A stretch of DNA of 64,000 nucleotides from Beroe forskalii (Eukaryota; Ctenophora; Nuda; Beroida; Beroidae), in the NCBI GenBank assembly GCA_011033025.1, contig WFMF01000190.1, positions 1-64,000 of the forward strand. Direction: 5' to 3'. Positions 12,162 through 24,233 of this stretch are shown piece by piece; position 1 is the first letter of the stretch, and every line of letters begins with the position of its first letter. The notes under the pieces were generated by a model, which made no database searches, had not been told where the DNA came from, and saw nothing but the letters and a program-made list of their open reading frames with translations. Both the position numbers and the translations under genes were made by a program.

Positions 12162-15100
12162 TTACATTTCTCTCTTAAATTTCACCATATTTCCGAAAGC
12201 CGCAACCTTAAAATTAATTCTATTTACCCTCTTGTTCCTAACGTAGTAGAGGAAAGGATTAAGAGCTGAGTTGAGGAAGGGCATCAGGACGTAGAGAGAA
12301 TGGGCAACGGCAGTTCCTGTCTCACTCCAGTTAGCTGGGGTAATTGGGGTTTGAGATTTAAAGTTTTAAGTTAGTAAAGATTGATCAAGTTCGCTGGGGG
12401 AATGCTTAAATGGATTTTAAGTAAGTAAAGATTGATCTAGTTTGCTGGGGTTAAATGTTTTTCAAGTAAGTGAAAATTAACGTGACTATAAAATATGTAG
12501 GTGTTTAAAAGTGAGACAAAATTTTCCAGTTCTCCTACGTCGAGGTTGCTGGATGATTCAAAGTGGAAACCCCTTCATATTTGATTAAACGACAAAATAT
12601 TGAATATGAAGACGGATGAAGATGGTACGCCATATGATTCATCACAGGGCATGAGCCCTGTTCATTTCAGTCTGAACTCTTACTTTCTGTCAGTCGTCGC
12701 GGGACATTAGAGGCGAATAGGAAACATTTAACATCTACTAATAGGCAATATCCGTGTTATAAAGGACAGTGGACATATCATTGCCAGACGTTGTCTGAAC
12801 GCTGCACTGCAGGGATTAAACAACATCCGGGATCTGACAAATATTACATCAAATATGAGTGCGATTGAAGGGTTTAGTAACGAGTAAAATGGTTATTATA
12901 GAAATGAAATAATCATCACGAGTAGCCGAAGGCCCGAGTGTTTAATATCGCATTAACGACTCAGAGCGAAGGCGAAGGTTTTAATCGAAGGGACTGTGTT
13001 TTTTGCGAATGAAAAGATTGGATTATGCACCAATTCCACCACCCTCATTTTTTTAAAATGAGAGTCTTCCGAAACACAAGGAAATTTCTGTAGATTTAAT
13101 GGATGTATAACTGGAAGTGGTACAATCTACATTTACGCACGGTTGCGTAAACGTAGATTGCGCATTTTCAAAAGTAGCATGATGAATTAAAATGCTTTCC
13201 CAGCCTAAACATGGAGAATAGGACATAGGTAATCATCTAAAAATTCATCATCGCATTTGCGGTAAGTACTGAAGTTTGGATATCTGTGATCGCTTTTGTG
13301 CAATAATTCACTATTCAATGTTCAGTGTGTGTGAATCAAATACTCAAATATGGTATAAACGAACTTTTCGGTGGTGAGATGTTTTACTATTTTACCAACG
13401 GCACTGTTATACGAATGAATGCAGTGATTCCATACCCGATAATCAATAAAAATCAATTGATATCACCAATATTCCCTGAACATTACATCGTATTCCGTAA
13501 CGGTAAACATAAGTAACTTCAGAAGTCAGTACTCACAAACAATGGCATCGCTGGAGAGCACATTGAGGATCTTGAGGAAACCCACTACCCCCATGAACCA
13601 CCAAAACACATAGCAGAAAGTGAACGCAGCCGCCAGGTAGATCATCGTAACCGCTGCAGTCTGAAATAGATAAGGGCGATGAGATAAGGGCGATGAGATA
13701 AGGGCGATTAGATGAGGGCGATGAGATAAGGGCGATGGAGAAAAGGGTTATGACTGAGGACCATGAGATAAGGGCGATAAGATAAGGTGCTTAGATGAGG
13801 GCGATGAGATAAGGGCGATGAGATAAGGGCGATGGAGATAATGGCGATGAGATAAGGGCGATGGAGATAAGGGCGATGAGATAAGGGCGATTAGATAAGG
13901 GTGTTTAGGTAAGGGCGATGGGATAAGGGCGATTAGGTTAAATCTGTAATGGCAAATTATTTCAAGGAAATGAGGGGGGACAGAAGCAGTTTGAAATGGG
14001 AGTTTAATAAAGGAAATACGAGCGACTGCAAATGCAATCTTATCAAATGAGAAGATGAACTCAATACGATGCTCGACCGATTGTGTTCGTTCTATCTTAT
14101 ATCATAAATCAGACCAAGGGAACCGGAAAAGTTTGGTTGAAAGTCCCAAGGTATTATCAGATCAACAACACTGGGAGGGTATTATACCGCCTTCCCTCAC
14201 CTGCTTATCAACATTCCTCTTCCTATTGCCCCTCTTGTTAGAACCCCCGTTCTGTGCCATCCTCAGACTTCTGATGACCTTCTCAGCTGTCTCGGATCGT
14301 TTGCAGACGAGGAGTCTAGCTGACACGACGACACAGCAGGTAACGAGGATGACAGCTGGCAGGATTACCGGCAGGATGTAGAGCAGGAAGTAGACCGGGG
14401 CAACCAACTTGGGGTGGTCGTTGAACACTACCTGAAGGGGAGGGAGATTAGATTGGGCATCAATTTAAAGTTGATTTTGATAATCACAGTAGCATTCTTT
14501 GATTATTGAGGTGCTCTCAGGGAGTCATTATGATACTTGGTGATTGATTGAACATTGATGAGGATTTGAGGAAGGGAAAGTACCTGGATGCTCCAGACAC
14601 ACATCCGGAAGTTCTTGTGGTACTTGTAGTTGTGGGACATGAAGAACGGGACACATGAAATGATGATGCTGATTCCCCAGGCAGCGGCCACACCCACTTT
14701 AGCCATCTGCAACACGTCTTTCCTTTTGTACCTGGGGAATTTTGGAATGGTTGATCGGTTAAGAGGAAAGCAATCAGCTGAATTTACATGAACAAAACTA
14801 AGTCTGTTCTGCTAATTCCTGAAGTCATGAGCTCGTTCATGAAAGTGAATATAAACCCCAACTTGTTTCATTAACCGTTAATGAAACAAGTTGGGGTTAA
14901 TTTAACGGACCGTAACCACGCTGCTGTTTACCATTGCTCGATTATGACTGATAAGTTCATTAATTTCGATACTTCCCTGTCACTTTGATATCGTGGTAAA
15001 TTTACTGCTATATATGAGTTTAGTTTCGTTTATCAAGGGAGATCAGCCCTAGATATTTTGGAAACCCGATTTTGCGATATGAGTTGGTTGGATTTATCTA

Positions 15101-16843
15101 AAATTTGAAGTTGGTCCTGAGTTCAGATTTATGGTTGCGTGGGAGAAATTATGGGACCAAAATTGTAATTTAACCAAAGGAAGATGATAGAGATCGTTTA
15201 GATAACTTATTGTTTTGGCAGATTTTTGATTCAGGCCTCCATGATTTTTGGCACAACAAGCGCAAAGAAACTTTTTCATGAGAATATGTTGGAGAATAAA
15301 ATGCCCAGATGTTTATTGCTTAAATGAGTCTAAGAGGGTGGTCTGTAAATGTTTCTATTGCTCAAGTGCCTACCTGCTCCTCCTAAGCACAACTTGGGAA
15401 GATTGCTCCATAATTCTCTAATTTATTGCAAGAAATATTATCAAGAAATGTTTAGATTTTATAAGGGAAGAAGAATTTAGAAATCACATAAGAAATCTCT
15501 ACCAAGCTTGTTAGAGGTAGCTCATTAACAAGGTAAGATAGCAGTTGAATTATAATACTTTGATGAGCATTGGGCTTATAATCGTATGCTTAACACTGAT
15601 TCAAGCATAAGCCCATATGATTGTATAGGAGATTGCAAGACGTACCGGAGTGGCTTGTAGACGGCTAGCCAGCGGTCCATGCCAATGGCGGCTACAATGA
15701 AGAGAGCCACCCTCGAGAGGACATTGAACTGGAAGCCAATCACATTGCAGAGCGCCCTGTCAGGTGATACATACATTTAGTGATCTGTATCTTGCAGGAT
15801 GGGTTCTTTTAAAATAAGAACCTTCTTTAATCTTAATTTCAAACCTGTGCAATTTATATCATCAGCATCTTAGTAAATCAGCTACCTTATCATTATATTG
15901 TCGGTGCATTAGTTTAGAATATAATGATTACCCAATCGATTCGAGCTGACAGTCAGCGATTGCTCTGATAGGTCATTACTCAGCAAGATGATTTTGGAAA
16001 GTGGCAGCCACACAAACTAACGAATTCGTTGGTGATTAGTGATCAAAGCATGTCAGTTAAACACTGATTTACCAAGCAATGACTTAATAATGACAAGGAT
16101 TTAGGTATATAGATAGCTGTCAACCGGTCATAACGATATATTTCGATTAATATCAAATTTGATATTTAACGAAATTTATCGTTATGATCGCTTGATCATA
16201 AATCGTTACGTAAAAGTTATATTTACAACCATTACGTAAAGATTTGATTGAATTCCACCTACTTCATGACCAAATGGTTAGCAACATCTGAGAACTGATC
16301 GTGAAGTGAGGTATCCAGCATCCCAACCATAACGAACGTCATGGTTATCACTGTCGTGATAAAATCACAGCTCTGAAAGGGAACAGATTTTAAAAATTTC
16401 GACATTGATCAGAAAGAATAAAACTCTTTAGACTGAGACTTACAGTGACAGTTCGGACTGCAGTTTGTGCGTCTTTTGTGTGCGCGGCGTAAGTTTGCGC
16501 AGCGTACAGACATGTTATTTATATGTCTTTACGCCGCGTCAACTTACGCCGTGCACAATACAAGACGCACAAAGTGCAGTTCAAACTGCCCCTGTTATTG
16601 TAGGTACCTACTAGGTAAATCGTAGAATTTCACAATTTAGTGAACTATTTTCCGATTAGGGTGAACTATAAATTGAATGCTTGTTGCAACCACTTACCGT
16701 GAGGTGGGTATACATGAAGTAGGAGGTGGATTTGGGGTCTCCCTCCGCAGTATCTTCAGCAGAATAAGAGACATGACGTTGCCAAGCAATGAGATGACAA
16801 ATAGGCACAGCAAGATAGAGAAGAGAACGTAGTTAATCATCAT
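12162..16843 (-). CDS. Rhodopsin-like (class A) G protein-coupled receptor, 7 coding exons
   Basis: Exons in coding order are 16843-16698, 16372-16263, 15756-15646, 14731-14584, 14431-14201, 13660-13537 and 12334-12162. All junctions are GT-AG and phases match, giving 347 aa once one base is restored. Class A landmarks are GN in TM1 (SLLGNVMSL), THLTSCDF in TM2, GMDRWLAVYKPLRY at the end of TM3 (DRW in place of DRY), FCYVFW in TM6 and NSALNPFLYYVRNKR in TM7 (NPxxY). The ATG opens almost directly into TM1 after an in-frame stop, so the N-terminus is very short. The single break is in exon 1: CGGAGGGAGACCCC lacks one G, and restoring it joins the TM1 frame to GDPKSTSYF. ICL3 carries a basic Asn/Gly/Arg-rich stretch. 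The ligand cannot be assigned and it is an orphan receptor from this sequence. Confidence 0.85.
12335..12480 (-). repeat. Three tandem copies of the last GPCR 3' splice site
   Basis: Read on the minus strand, the true acceptor ccccag|CTAACT (12334/12335) is preceded by two related copies, cccccag|CGAACT (~12390) and ccccag|CAAACT (~12440). Each comes after aatcttta/cttactta-type sequence, with a unit of about 50-60 bases. Confidence 0.7.
13661..13945 (-). repeat. Minisatellite abutting the GPCR TM6 exon acceptor
   Basis: About 18-20 units of gatgagataagggc (14 bases, with variants gattagat and gatggaga) begin within ten bases of the acceptor tatttcag of exon 6. On the minus strand the unit is pyrimidine-rich (cgcccttatctcat), so it extends the polypyrimidine tract of this intron. 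Confidence 0.85.
14854..14898. repeat. Near-perfect 22-base inverted repeat (hairpin)
   Basis: aaccccaacttgtttcatta and its exact complement are separated by one to a few bases, giving a ~22-bp stem with almost no loop. It lies in GPCR intron 3. No matching longer element was seen. Confidence 0.75.
16440..16598. mobile_element. Short foldback MITE
   Basis: Inverted arms begin acagttcggactgcagtttg (left) and end with gcacaaagtgcagttcaaac (right). The arms include gcgtctt...gcgcggcgtaagtt and its complement, with an AT-rich loop near 16515-16535. Size is ~150 bases with no coding capacity. It lies in GPCR intron 1. Confidence 0.7.
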
Positions 16844-18550
16844 TCTATGTCACGCTATCAGGGAAGATGGTAGTTAGTTTTATTTTAAAATTAAATAAGA
16901 AAAATAAGAAAAAAAAATATTTTTTACAATTACAATGACGGTTTTTGATGCCAATTGTTTTGTTTTCTTGAAAATTTTCTAGAATTGTAATCAGCAGTTT
17001 ATGTTATGGTCATGACCATTGATCACCATTTCGAAGGTATCTTCGTTAAAAAGTTATATCATGATAGCAAATTAACAGTTTAGAGATAAATCGATTAACG
17101 GCGCCATGGCACTAAGTGAGCTACGCCCACTCCTTTTGCCGTGTTCATTATATTATAGTAACTTCACTTCAACTTCATTAAGTTCATTGGGGCGGACCCA
17201 CGAAGTCAGAATTTTGGAACAATGCCAATTCCTGCACTAATGCAGGACAAAACTCCCGGCTAAGATGGAGGTAGGGTCAGGGTTTGGGACAATCTAGGGT
17301 TAGAAAAATTGATAAGTTAGAATGATCGCAGAGCAGTTATATAACTATTCTAAGAAGATGTATGTCGATGTCTTGGGGTCTTTTTGGGAAATCTTTCGAT
17401 TCAAAACGAACAGTTGAAAACAACTGATAAAAAAGCGAATACTTTGAAAGTTCAGTCTAAAAACAGAAAGCAATTTCGAATATCAAGTTTCTATAAAGTG
17501 AACTTGAAAAACGCACGCTATTTTCAATGGTCAATCACACCATGATTATTTATTGTGATCTTTAAAATCTAAAATCATGGCTTTAGAGGTGAGGTGTTCA
17601 AATATGGTAGTAGTCTTTATAGAAGAGGGTTAGAAAGTTATCGTGACTTAGTGTTAAGGGCATCGTGACTAAGTTCAAGAAATATTAACGTTCTTAAAAT
17701 TATTCTATTAGTTAAAGATGGTTGTCTTAAGGTTGAGAAGACAGGTTTCACGGATCGGGTCGTCGCATGATTTCAATGAAAGAGAGAGTTTTCGAGAGAA
17801 CCACATGAATGAGGTTTGGAATTTGCAGTTCCTTATTAACCGTCATGGCGGTCAAGGAAGAACTACATCCATTCGCCTAAGACTTAGCTGCAATGGGCTG
17901 CTACGCATTTAATACTTATCCCTACTATAGCCTATTAGCAATAATTACCTTCATTTGATTAACTTAAATGCCACGATTCCTGATGGAAATTAGAAGTTAA
18001 TCCTTGTAAATATAGCAGTACAGTGGTGGAGTGCACACCTAAACTCATGAAGCAATAAAATATAAAACAAGTGGTGCAGACGGGTTTAAATAGCAAGGTA
18101 ATTTGGTGAAACTTAAATAGTTAGACGGCTAAATAGTTACCTGGGAAAATATTTCTCGCGAATGGGTTTCCCAACAATCCTTACATTTTTGTACTGGACT
18201 CTAACTAGGACGTCACTTTCCATGGGTTTTCTAACTCCCGAAAAATGCGAATCCCTTTCCAATGGATCGCTAGTGAAAGTTGGCGGATTCTGCCAGCGTT
18301 CGCGAGCAATTCGCCAACTTTTTTGGCGAACGCAGGCGGAGTTCGCAGTAAACCGAAGTCCGAACGCTACTGAAAAAAACCCGTTTCACTGATAAAACAT
18401 TCAGCGAATATATCAAAGCTATACTGTCTAAATGTTCAATCAATTGCAATTGGAAAACTGTGAAGATGTTGCGTCTTGACAATGCATTGGACGTAGCATG
18501 CCATTGGAAATGCCGTGTGAGTTTAAATGCACTGGGGTAAATTAGTATCG
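16844..18550. other. Upstream of GPCR; no gene recognised
   Basis: AT-rich sequence that should contain the GPCR promoter and any 5' noncoding exon. Short open frames here have no recognisable motif. Confidence 0.4.
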
Positions 18551-18564
18551 TGGGAGGTAAAAGC

Positions 18565-18970
18565 CATGGTAGGTTACATGTGCTATATGGCAGGTTGCAT
18601 GCGCCATATAACAGATTGCATGTGCCATATAACAGGTCACATGGGCTATAAGGCAGTTTGCATGTGCCATATAAAAGATTGCATGTACCATATAACGGGT
18701 TACATGTGCCATATAAAAGGTTGGATGTACCATAGGACAGGTTGCATGTGCCATATGGCAGGTTGCATGTGCCATATGGTAGATTGCACGTGCCATATGG
18801 TAGATTGCACGTGCCATATGGTAGATTGCACGTGCCATATGACAGGTGCATGTGCAATGTGATAGGTTACATGTGTCATAGGACCGGTTGCATGTGCCAT
18901 ATGACAGGTTGAATGAGCCATATGGCAGATGCATGTGCTATTTGACAGGTTGCATGTGCCATACGAAATG
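18565..18970. repeat. Minisatellite, 21-24 base palindrome-rich unit
   Basis: About 18 units of ggttgcatgtgccatatgaca, many holding the palindrome CATATG within catgtgccatatggcacatg-like contexts. The unit is about 21 bases and so divisible by 3, which keeps long low-complexity frames open on both strands (Tyr-Gly-Thr-Cys-Asn repeats). These should not be called genes. Confidence 0.9.
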
Positions 18971-21239
18971 CAAATATGGGAGTTACACTTCGGAGATACG
19001 AATGCACTATAATCGCACTATAATCGACAACTCGACAATTGATATTGATAGAGCAACCACGCTGATCAATAAAATGGATAATTGATATTACACAGTAGTA
19101 GGTACTGCAGTGCCGATGATCTAAATATCGATAGTGAGACCGGAGAGCAGTAGTACCACCAGAGGGCAAAGCATTATTATTATTATTACCTGCCGTTCGA
19201 GTCTCAGTGCTGCACCGGCCTCAATTTACTTAATGGCTTGGTGGTAAAATACATGTGTGACTCGTACTCGTACTACATTGGAGCATATAGCACACGCGCA
19301 AATGAAAAAAGTGTAATACGTACATTATATATGGCGTTGGAGGGAGAGAGGGTGAATGAACTTGATTAGATGAAAAATGCTTTCATATGAAAGCTCTATA
19401 TCACACGTGAAAATAATGCATGCATCGCGTAGAATGGAATCAGATACACATGGGTTCCGTGCATAGTTCGCCCTGGAAATGACTCGAGGTAAGTTATAAT
19501 GTCCGAAAAGAACAACAATTGAAATTTTCGGGATGATTCATAATAGTAGTACTTATAGCATAAAAATAACAAAAGCATGATGTCTAACAAAAAGCAATAA
19601 TTAATTAAACCGTAGGATCGAAAGGTACTTCAGGATGAAGGAAGGAATAAAAACGGCCAGGTTTTGCTATCCGATATGCAGTGGTTAATAGTATTTAAAG
19701 AGTAAATATGGCCTATCATCAAAGTCTATACGTATGTTCGTGGGCAATGAGGAAAATGCCAAGACAGTTGTTAACTGAGCAGCTTCCAATTGATGGAAAT
19801 TCAGGGTATGATAACCATGAGCGGCGAGCCTTATAAAATCAAAGATATCTAAGATAATCTTGGAACATAATAATTGCATGTCCTTAATCCATGACAGTTC
19901 TATGAGGCTATAAAAATTGTGAAATCTGTTCAAGTATATAGCAACTCAACAGTATTCTATTAAAGTATTAAAGTATAAGTCCAGCTATTACAAATTGAAT
20001 ACGTTTCTTATAGTTCAGAAACATTAAATACCGCCCGATCAAATTCTTTACTTCCTTTATTATCAGGGATCGGATATTTTCAGACGTAAATTGACGTAAA
20101 TTCACCGCACTGGAGACTGCTTAAGTGGGATCAGGTCTTTGAGGAATTAATTCAGTCCAGTACTTTATTAATCTTTAAGTAGGTAATTTTAGTTCTGATC
20201 GATGAATTAGACCGTATGACGTATATAGCGTCAGAAAGAGCATTAAAATGATAATATTGTTTACAGCAAACAAAAGGTTATAAATATTTATTTCTAAACA
20301 AATAATACAGCGTAATATATCCTATTCATAGTGCTAAGTATCATCGGCGGACCGATAGAATACCAACAAGTTTGTTTCGAAGAATCGTTAATGGCTGAGA
20401 AATGGAAATTAATGAATTAAATGGAGGAGAGCCGACTGTAACTTGAATGTCATACCACGGGTAACATAGCGAGCATATCAGGCAACACATCAACCACCCA
20501 GACAATCGTCAAATAGCTAAATAGCCTTGATCAGCCTTGGTCTCGAGACATGATAGCAAGAACTGCACGGTTTCTGGAAATTTGCGATTTGGGAACTGTG
20601 TGCTCCATGATCGACCGAGGGGATCCAATTGGAATTGTTACCAATTTAATACTCCCGGGTGTTTTATCTGATAATACCCTCAACCAAATTTACGGGCTTC
20701 GTGATCTTACAGTTAACTAATTCATTCCATATTTTTGTTCGTAATCAGAGAAGATAGGAGAATTGAGACTATAGGAGCAGCGCGGTTCCAAAATTCTAAC
20801 TAGACCAGAGAAATTCTTGTACAATAAAATAATTCTTGAGTCGCGACATGATTGATCAATTAATCATAAATTTGATTAAATTTGATTGCACCGATATTCT
20901 GATAATGCTTAAAAAGTTAAAAGATATCAGCACATTATAGCGAATGATTTAATCAAATACTAGGTATTGGAGGTTTTACTCTGACACTATTCCGGTGTTA
21001 TACGTGCTGCTGACTGATAATACAAAGGGGCTGCTGAACTGACAATATCTTGGGACACCAGTCTAGTCCAAGGGTTTCGTATAACGGTGAAACTAAGCAC
21101 TTCCTGAAACTCTTTTAATCCGAATACGGCAATTCTTGTTCTCTTTTATTATAACTCTGGATGTGCGTGTAAGACGTTGATTTGCTCCTGGACGGCTCCA
21201 ACCATCTTCATGTCGCCATTTGCTATTAACAATGACTCC
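18971..21239. other. Intergenic, no gene recognised
   Basis: AT-rich sequence with a short ATT microsatellite near 19172-19190. I found no coding exon with recognisable motifs and no RNA gene. Confidence 0.45.
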
Positions 21240-24233
21240 ATCAAGTTAGAATGACCCGCCTTCGGCCCTTCGGCACCCATGTGAAAACAGTCTTTATCTT
21301 ATCGTAATAAAATGTAGAACCGGCAGCTGGGCTCTTCGCCCAGTCATTTTGGTCCCCATAAGTAAGATTCCTCAAGCAAAGAGATTTTTCAAACTGCTCT
21401 TGGGCCCAAGCCTGCGACATGGGCATGAGCAATTCCGGCTCGGTCATTCTATTCGGCCCGATCAAATGATAAACCAGGTAAGAGTATCGGTATCTATATC
21501 ATCTTAGCTTGGACATCGGTTCAAATATCATAAATGCTGGTATCTTGAGACTGAGAGTAAAGTTGGAATTTTAGAATTTACGTCAAAAATTGATTGGAAA
21601 CGTTTATTAACTCTATACGAAGTATTACTTGCTTTGTAATGAATTAGGACCGAAAAATACGGACTCATTTACAGTAGCACAAGCTATAGCTACAGTATCA
21701 TGATTACACAGTGAATTAGCGTTAAAATCTGTCAAGTGACACACTCGATGGTAAATCCCACGTCAAAATCAAGCTCTCAATAAAATCACAACAATCGAGA
21801 CTAGTAGTAGTGAGCTAAGCAAAAGCACACCTCTTTGTTCCACAGAAAAATACGCTTCATTAGTTCCTTCGAGTTGGATTCTAGCAATTGTCTACCTATT
21901 TCGTCATGGAAATATGCTTGAAGTTCATATGCACGTGCCGTGATGTAGGCTCCAGCTATTTTCTAGCATGTTTCAATCAAGCTACTGGCTGCGGTGTTTC
22001 GAAACTCAGTATAGATTTTACGGATCAACACCGAAGTCATACCTTATTGGCCCTTGATTAAACTGGCCCTTAAGGGGGCAGGGTGTTCATGGCCAAAATG
22101 GAGTTTTTGGCTAGAAATGATAGAGGAGCATCGATGCTACCAGAAAAACTTCCCTACCACCCAGAGTATCTCATTAACCGTTTACATCCTCCATGTTGTT
22201 TCTAGGCATGGTCAGCCTCGATATTCAATAATTTACTCGCAGTATAGCTGTATATACCCTTATTCGCATAGTGAGAAGGGTTTTAAGCGATCATCTCGAA
22301 AACGGTACAATCCAAAGTCTTATCTATAAAGGTGTATGGGTATATGACAAACATAAAATAAATTCTGAATATCAATTTTCTAAGCCAACGATCAGAGTGG
22401 AGATAGCAACTTCTATGATCCTCGCTGAATGTTACCATTGTGAGTTTGAATTTTGAACATTTAGGTTTTTGGCTGTTGCTGATCTTCCTATCTCAAAAGG
22501 AAGCCGATATATTCCATCTTGAAATTGTTCTCCAAAGAATTTTTGGACAACTTTTTAGCTGATTCTTGGGTCTTTGGGCTGCCCATAAATTTAGAAACTA
22601 TGAATGGAATATATACAAGAGAACAGCTCAACAAAGCAACAAAGCAACAATAATTTCTTTGTTCATTTGACCATTTGTTATTCCAAATTCACAGTTATAA
22701 GTTTAAAGTTAATTAATAAGTAGATTGATTACCCTAACACAGCGAACGAGTCCACATCAAATAGGTAACAATCTCCGGTGTTTCAATGAAATAAAAGGAG
22801 TTAAAAAGTAAAAACTAAAAAGACCTTTAGGCCATTCAATCATTATCATGAAGCATCTGCCGTCATAGCAACACGTGACACAGTCACTACATTCATTCAG
22901 TTAACTGTAAACTCTTACTGCTCGCACCAATCAGGAACAATCAAAAGTCTCACTAAAATGACTGCTTCAATGAACAAAATCTAAAATGATTATAATGGAA
23001 ATTATAAGATGCCACGCAACCAACCCGTAGCAATAACTACACGCGTGACTTTGTAGGTATACCTAACCCTGACTGGTCTAATGAACTTTAAAGAGAGCCT
23101 CAAGTTCAAAGAGAGCTTCAAAGAACTCATTTCATTAAGTTATAAATTGCAATTGTTACTAAAAACAAAAAATTAAATAACGGGTTACAGGTTCATCTGA
23201 TTGACATCTTGATATGTATTAAAATAACTATGGCGTATGGGCTCTTGGAACCGTGGTAAGAAATAGCCATGACTGCACCACATAGGTGATTAGTGATCAA
23301 ATGATTGGTTATATAAATCGCGTGATAAAGGGACAGTACTTATGTAAATAAATTCATCCAATGTACGCCCAGATCGAGGCGTTGCCGTGGCAGTAGCACC
23401 ACCGATGGGCTGGTGGTTAATGTTATGTAATGTGTGAAATCTTGAGCTCTATGATAAAACGATGAAGAACTATTGCTGGACTTGCTAGAGCGTAAACGCA
23501 GCTCACAATTATTATTTTACTGAGTGAAGTTGCGTGGATGAACTTTCAAAAACCATAAGGTGTCATGGAAGAACTTCGATGAACCATCGTCAGAAGATAA
23601 TCAAAAGCTGGAACAGTTCAATAAGAAGGGTGTGTTAAGTTGCTGACACTAAAATAGCGCTATATCGTGTTGAAAAGTTTCTAAGTAGCAGTCATATACG
23701 GCTCTTGTTTTAACATCCCACGAATGTTCACTTGTCATTGCAAAGGCAACATGCACCAATAGAGCAATAGGTACGTGCTTTACACTTATTACTTTCCATT
23801 GAAAGTTGTGTTATTTCGTGGTTATTATCCAATCCTAAAAGTCTATAACTGTAATAAAATGACATTGGTTCAAGTTTAAAAGTTGAAAGGTTTTATATTG
23901 AACGTTGAAAGGCAGTCAAATATATCATTTATTATCTAAGTAGCTTTTTTTTAAATAAAAGGTTAGGTGGAATAGTGCCGAGTCACGCGAACGATATTTG
24001 CGTTATTAAAAATAAAATATGCACAAAATTATTATTCGATGCCTGAGAGAAATAAAACTCATATCAGAGAAATAAAACTCATATCATAGCGTTCTGATTC
24101 AATTTGGAGAATTGAGAAGGACAGTAAGGGTTCACCAGGGGGTTATTAAGGGCTCACCAAGGGGTCAGTAGGGTTCACCAAGGAGTCAGTAGGTGTTCAC
24201 CACGTGGTCAGTAGGGGTCATTGGTTTACTTTC
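21240..24233 (+). repeat. Segmental duplication, copy 2 (direct)
   Basis: This corresponds to 745-4312. It lacks the ~565-base block present in copy 1: the junction is near 23430, where atgttatgtaatgtgtgaaatcttgagc joins sequence matching copy 1 either side of 2860-3425. Its left ~600 bases are free of the homopolymer excess seen in copy 1, so it is the better representative of the unit. No gene is apparent inside. Confidence 0.8.

Noticed and set aside
18270..19169. Cys/Tyr-rich frames on both strands up to 195 codons
   Set aside because: They arise from the 21-base minisatellite; all have the same simple repeat composition.
19190..19212. Sequence resembling a tRNA B box (gttcgagtct)
   Set aside because: No A box at the proper distance and no cloverleaf could be drawn.
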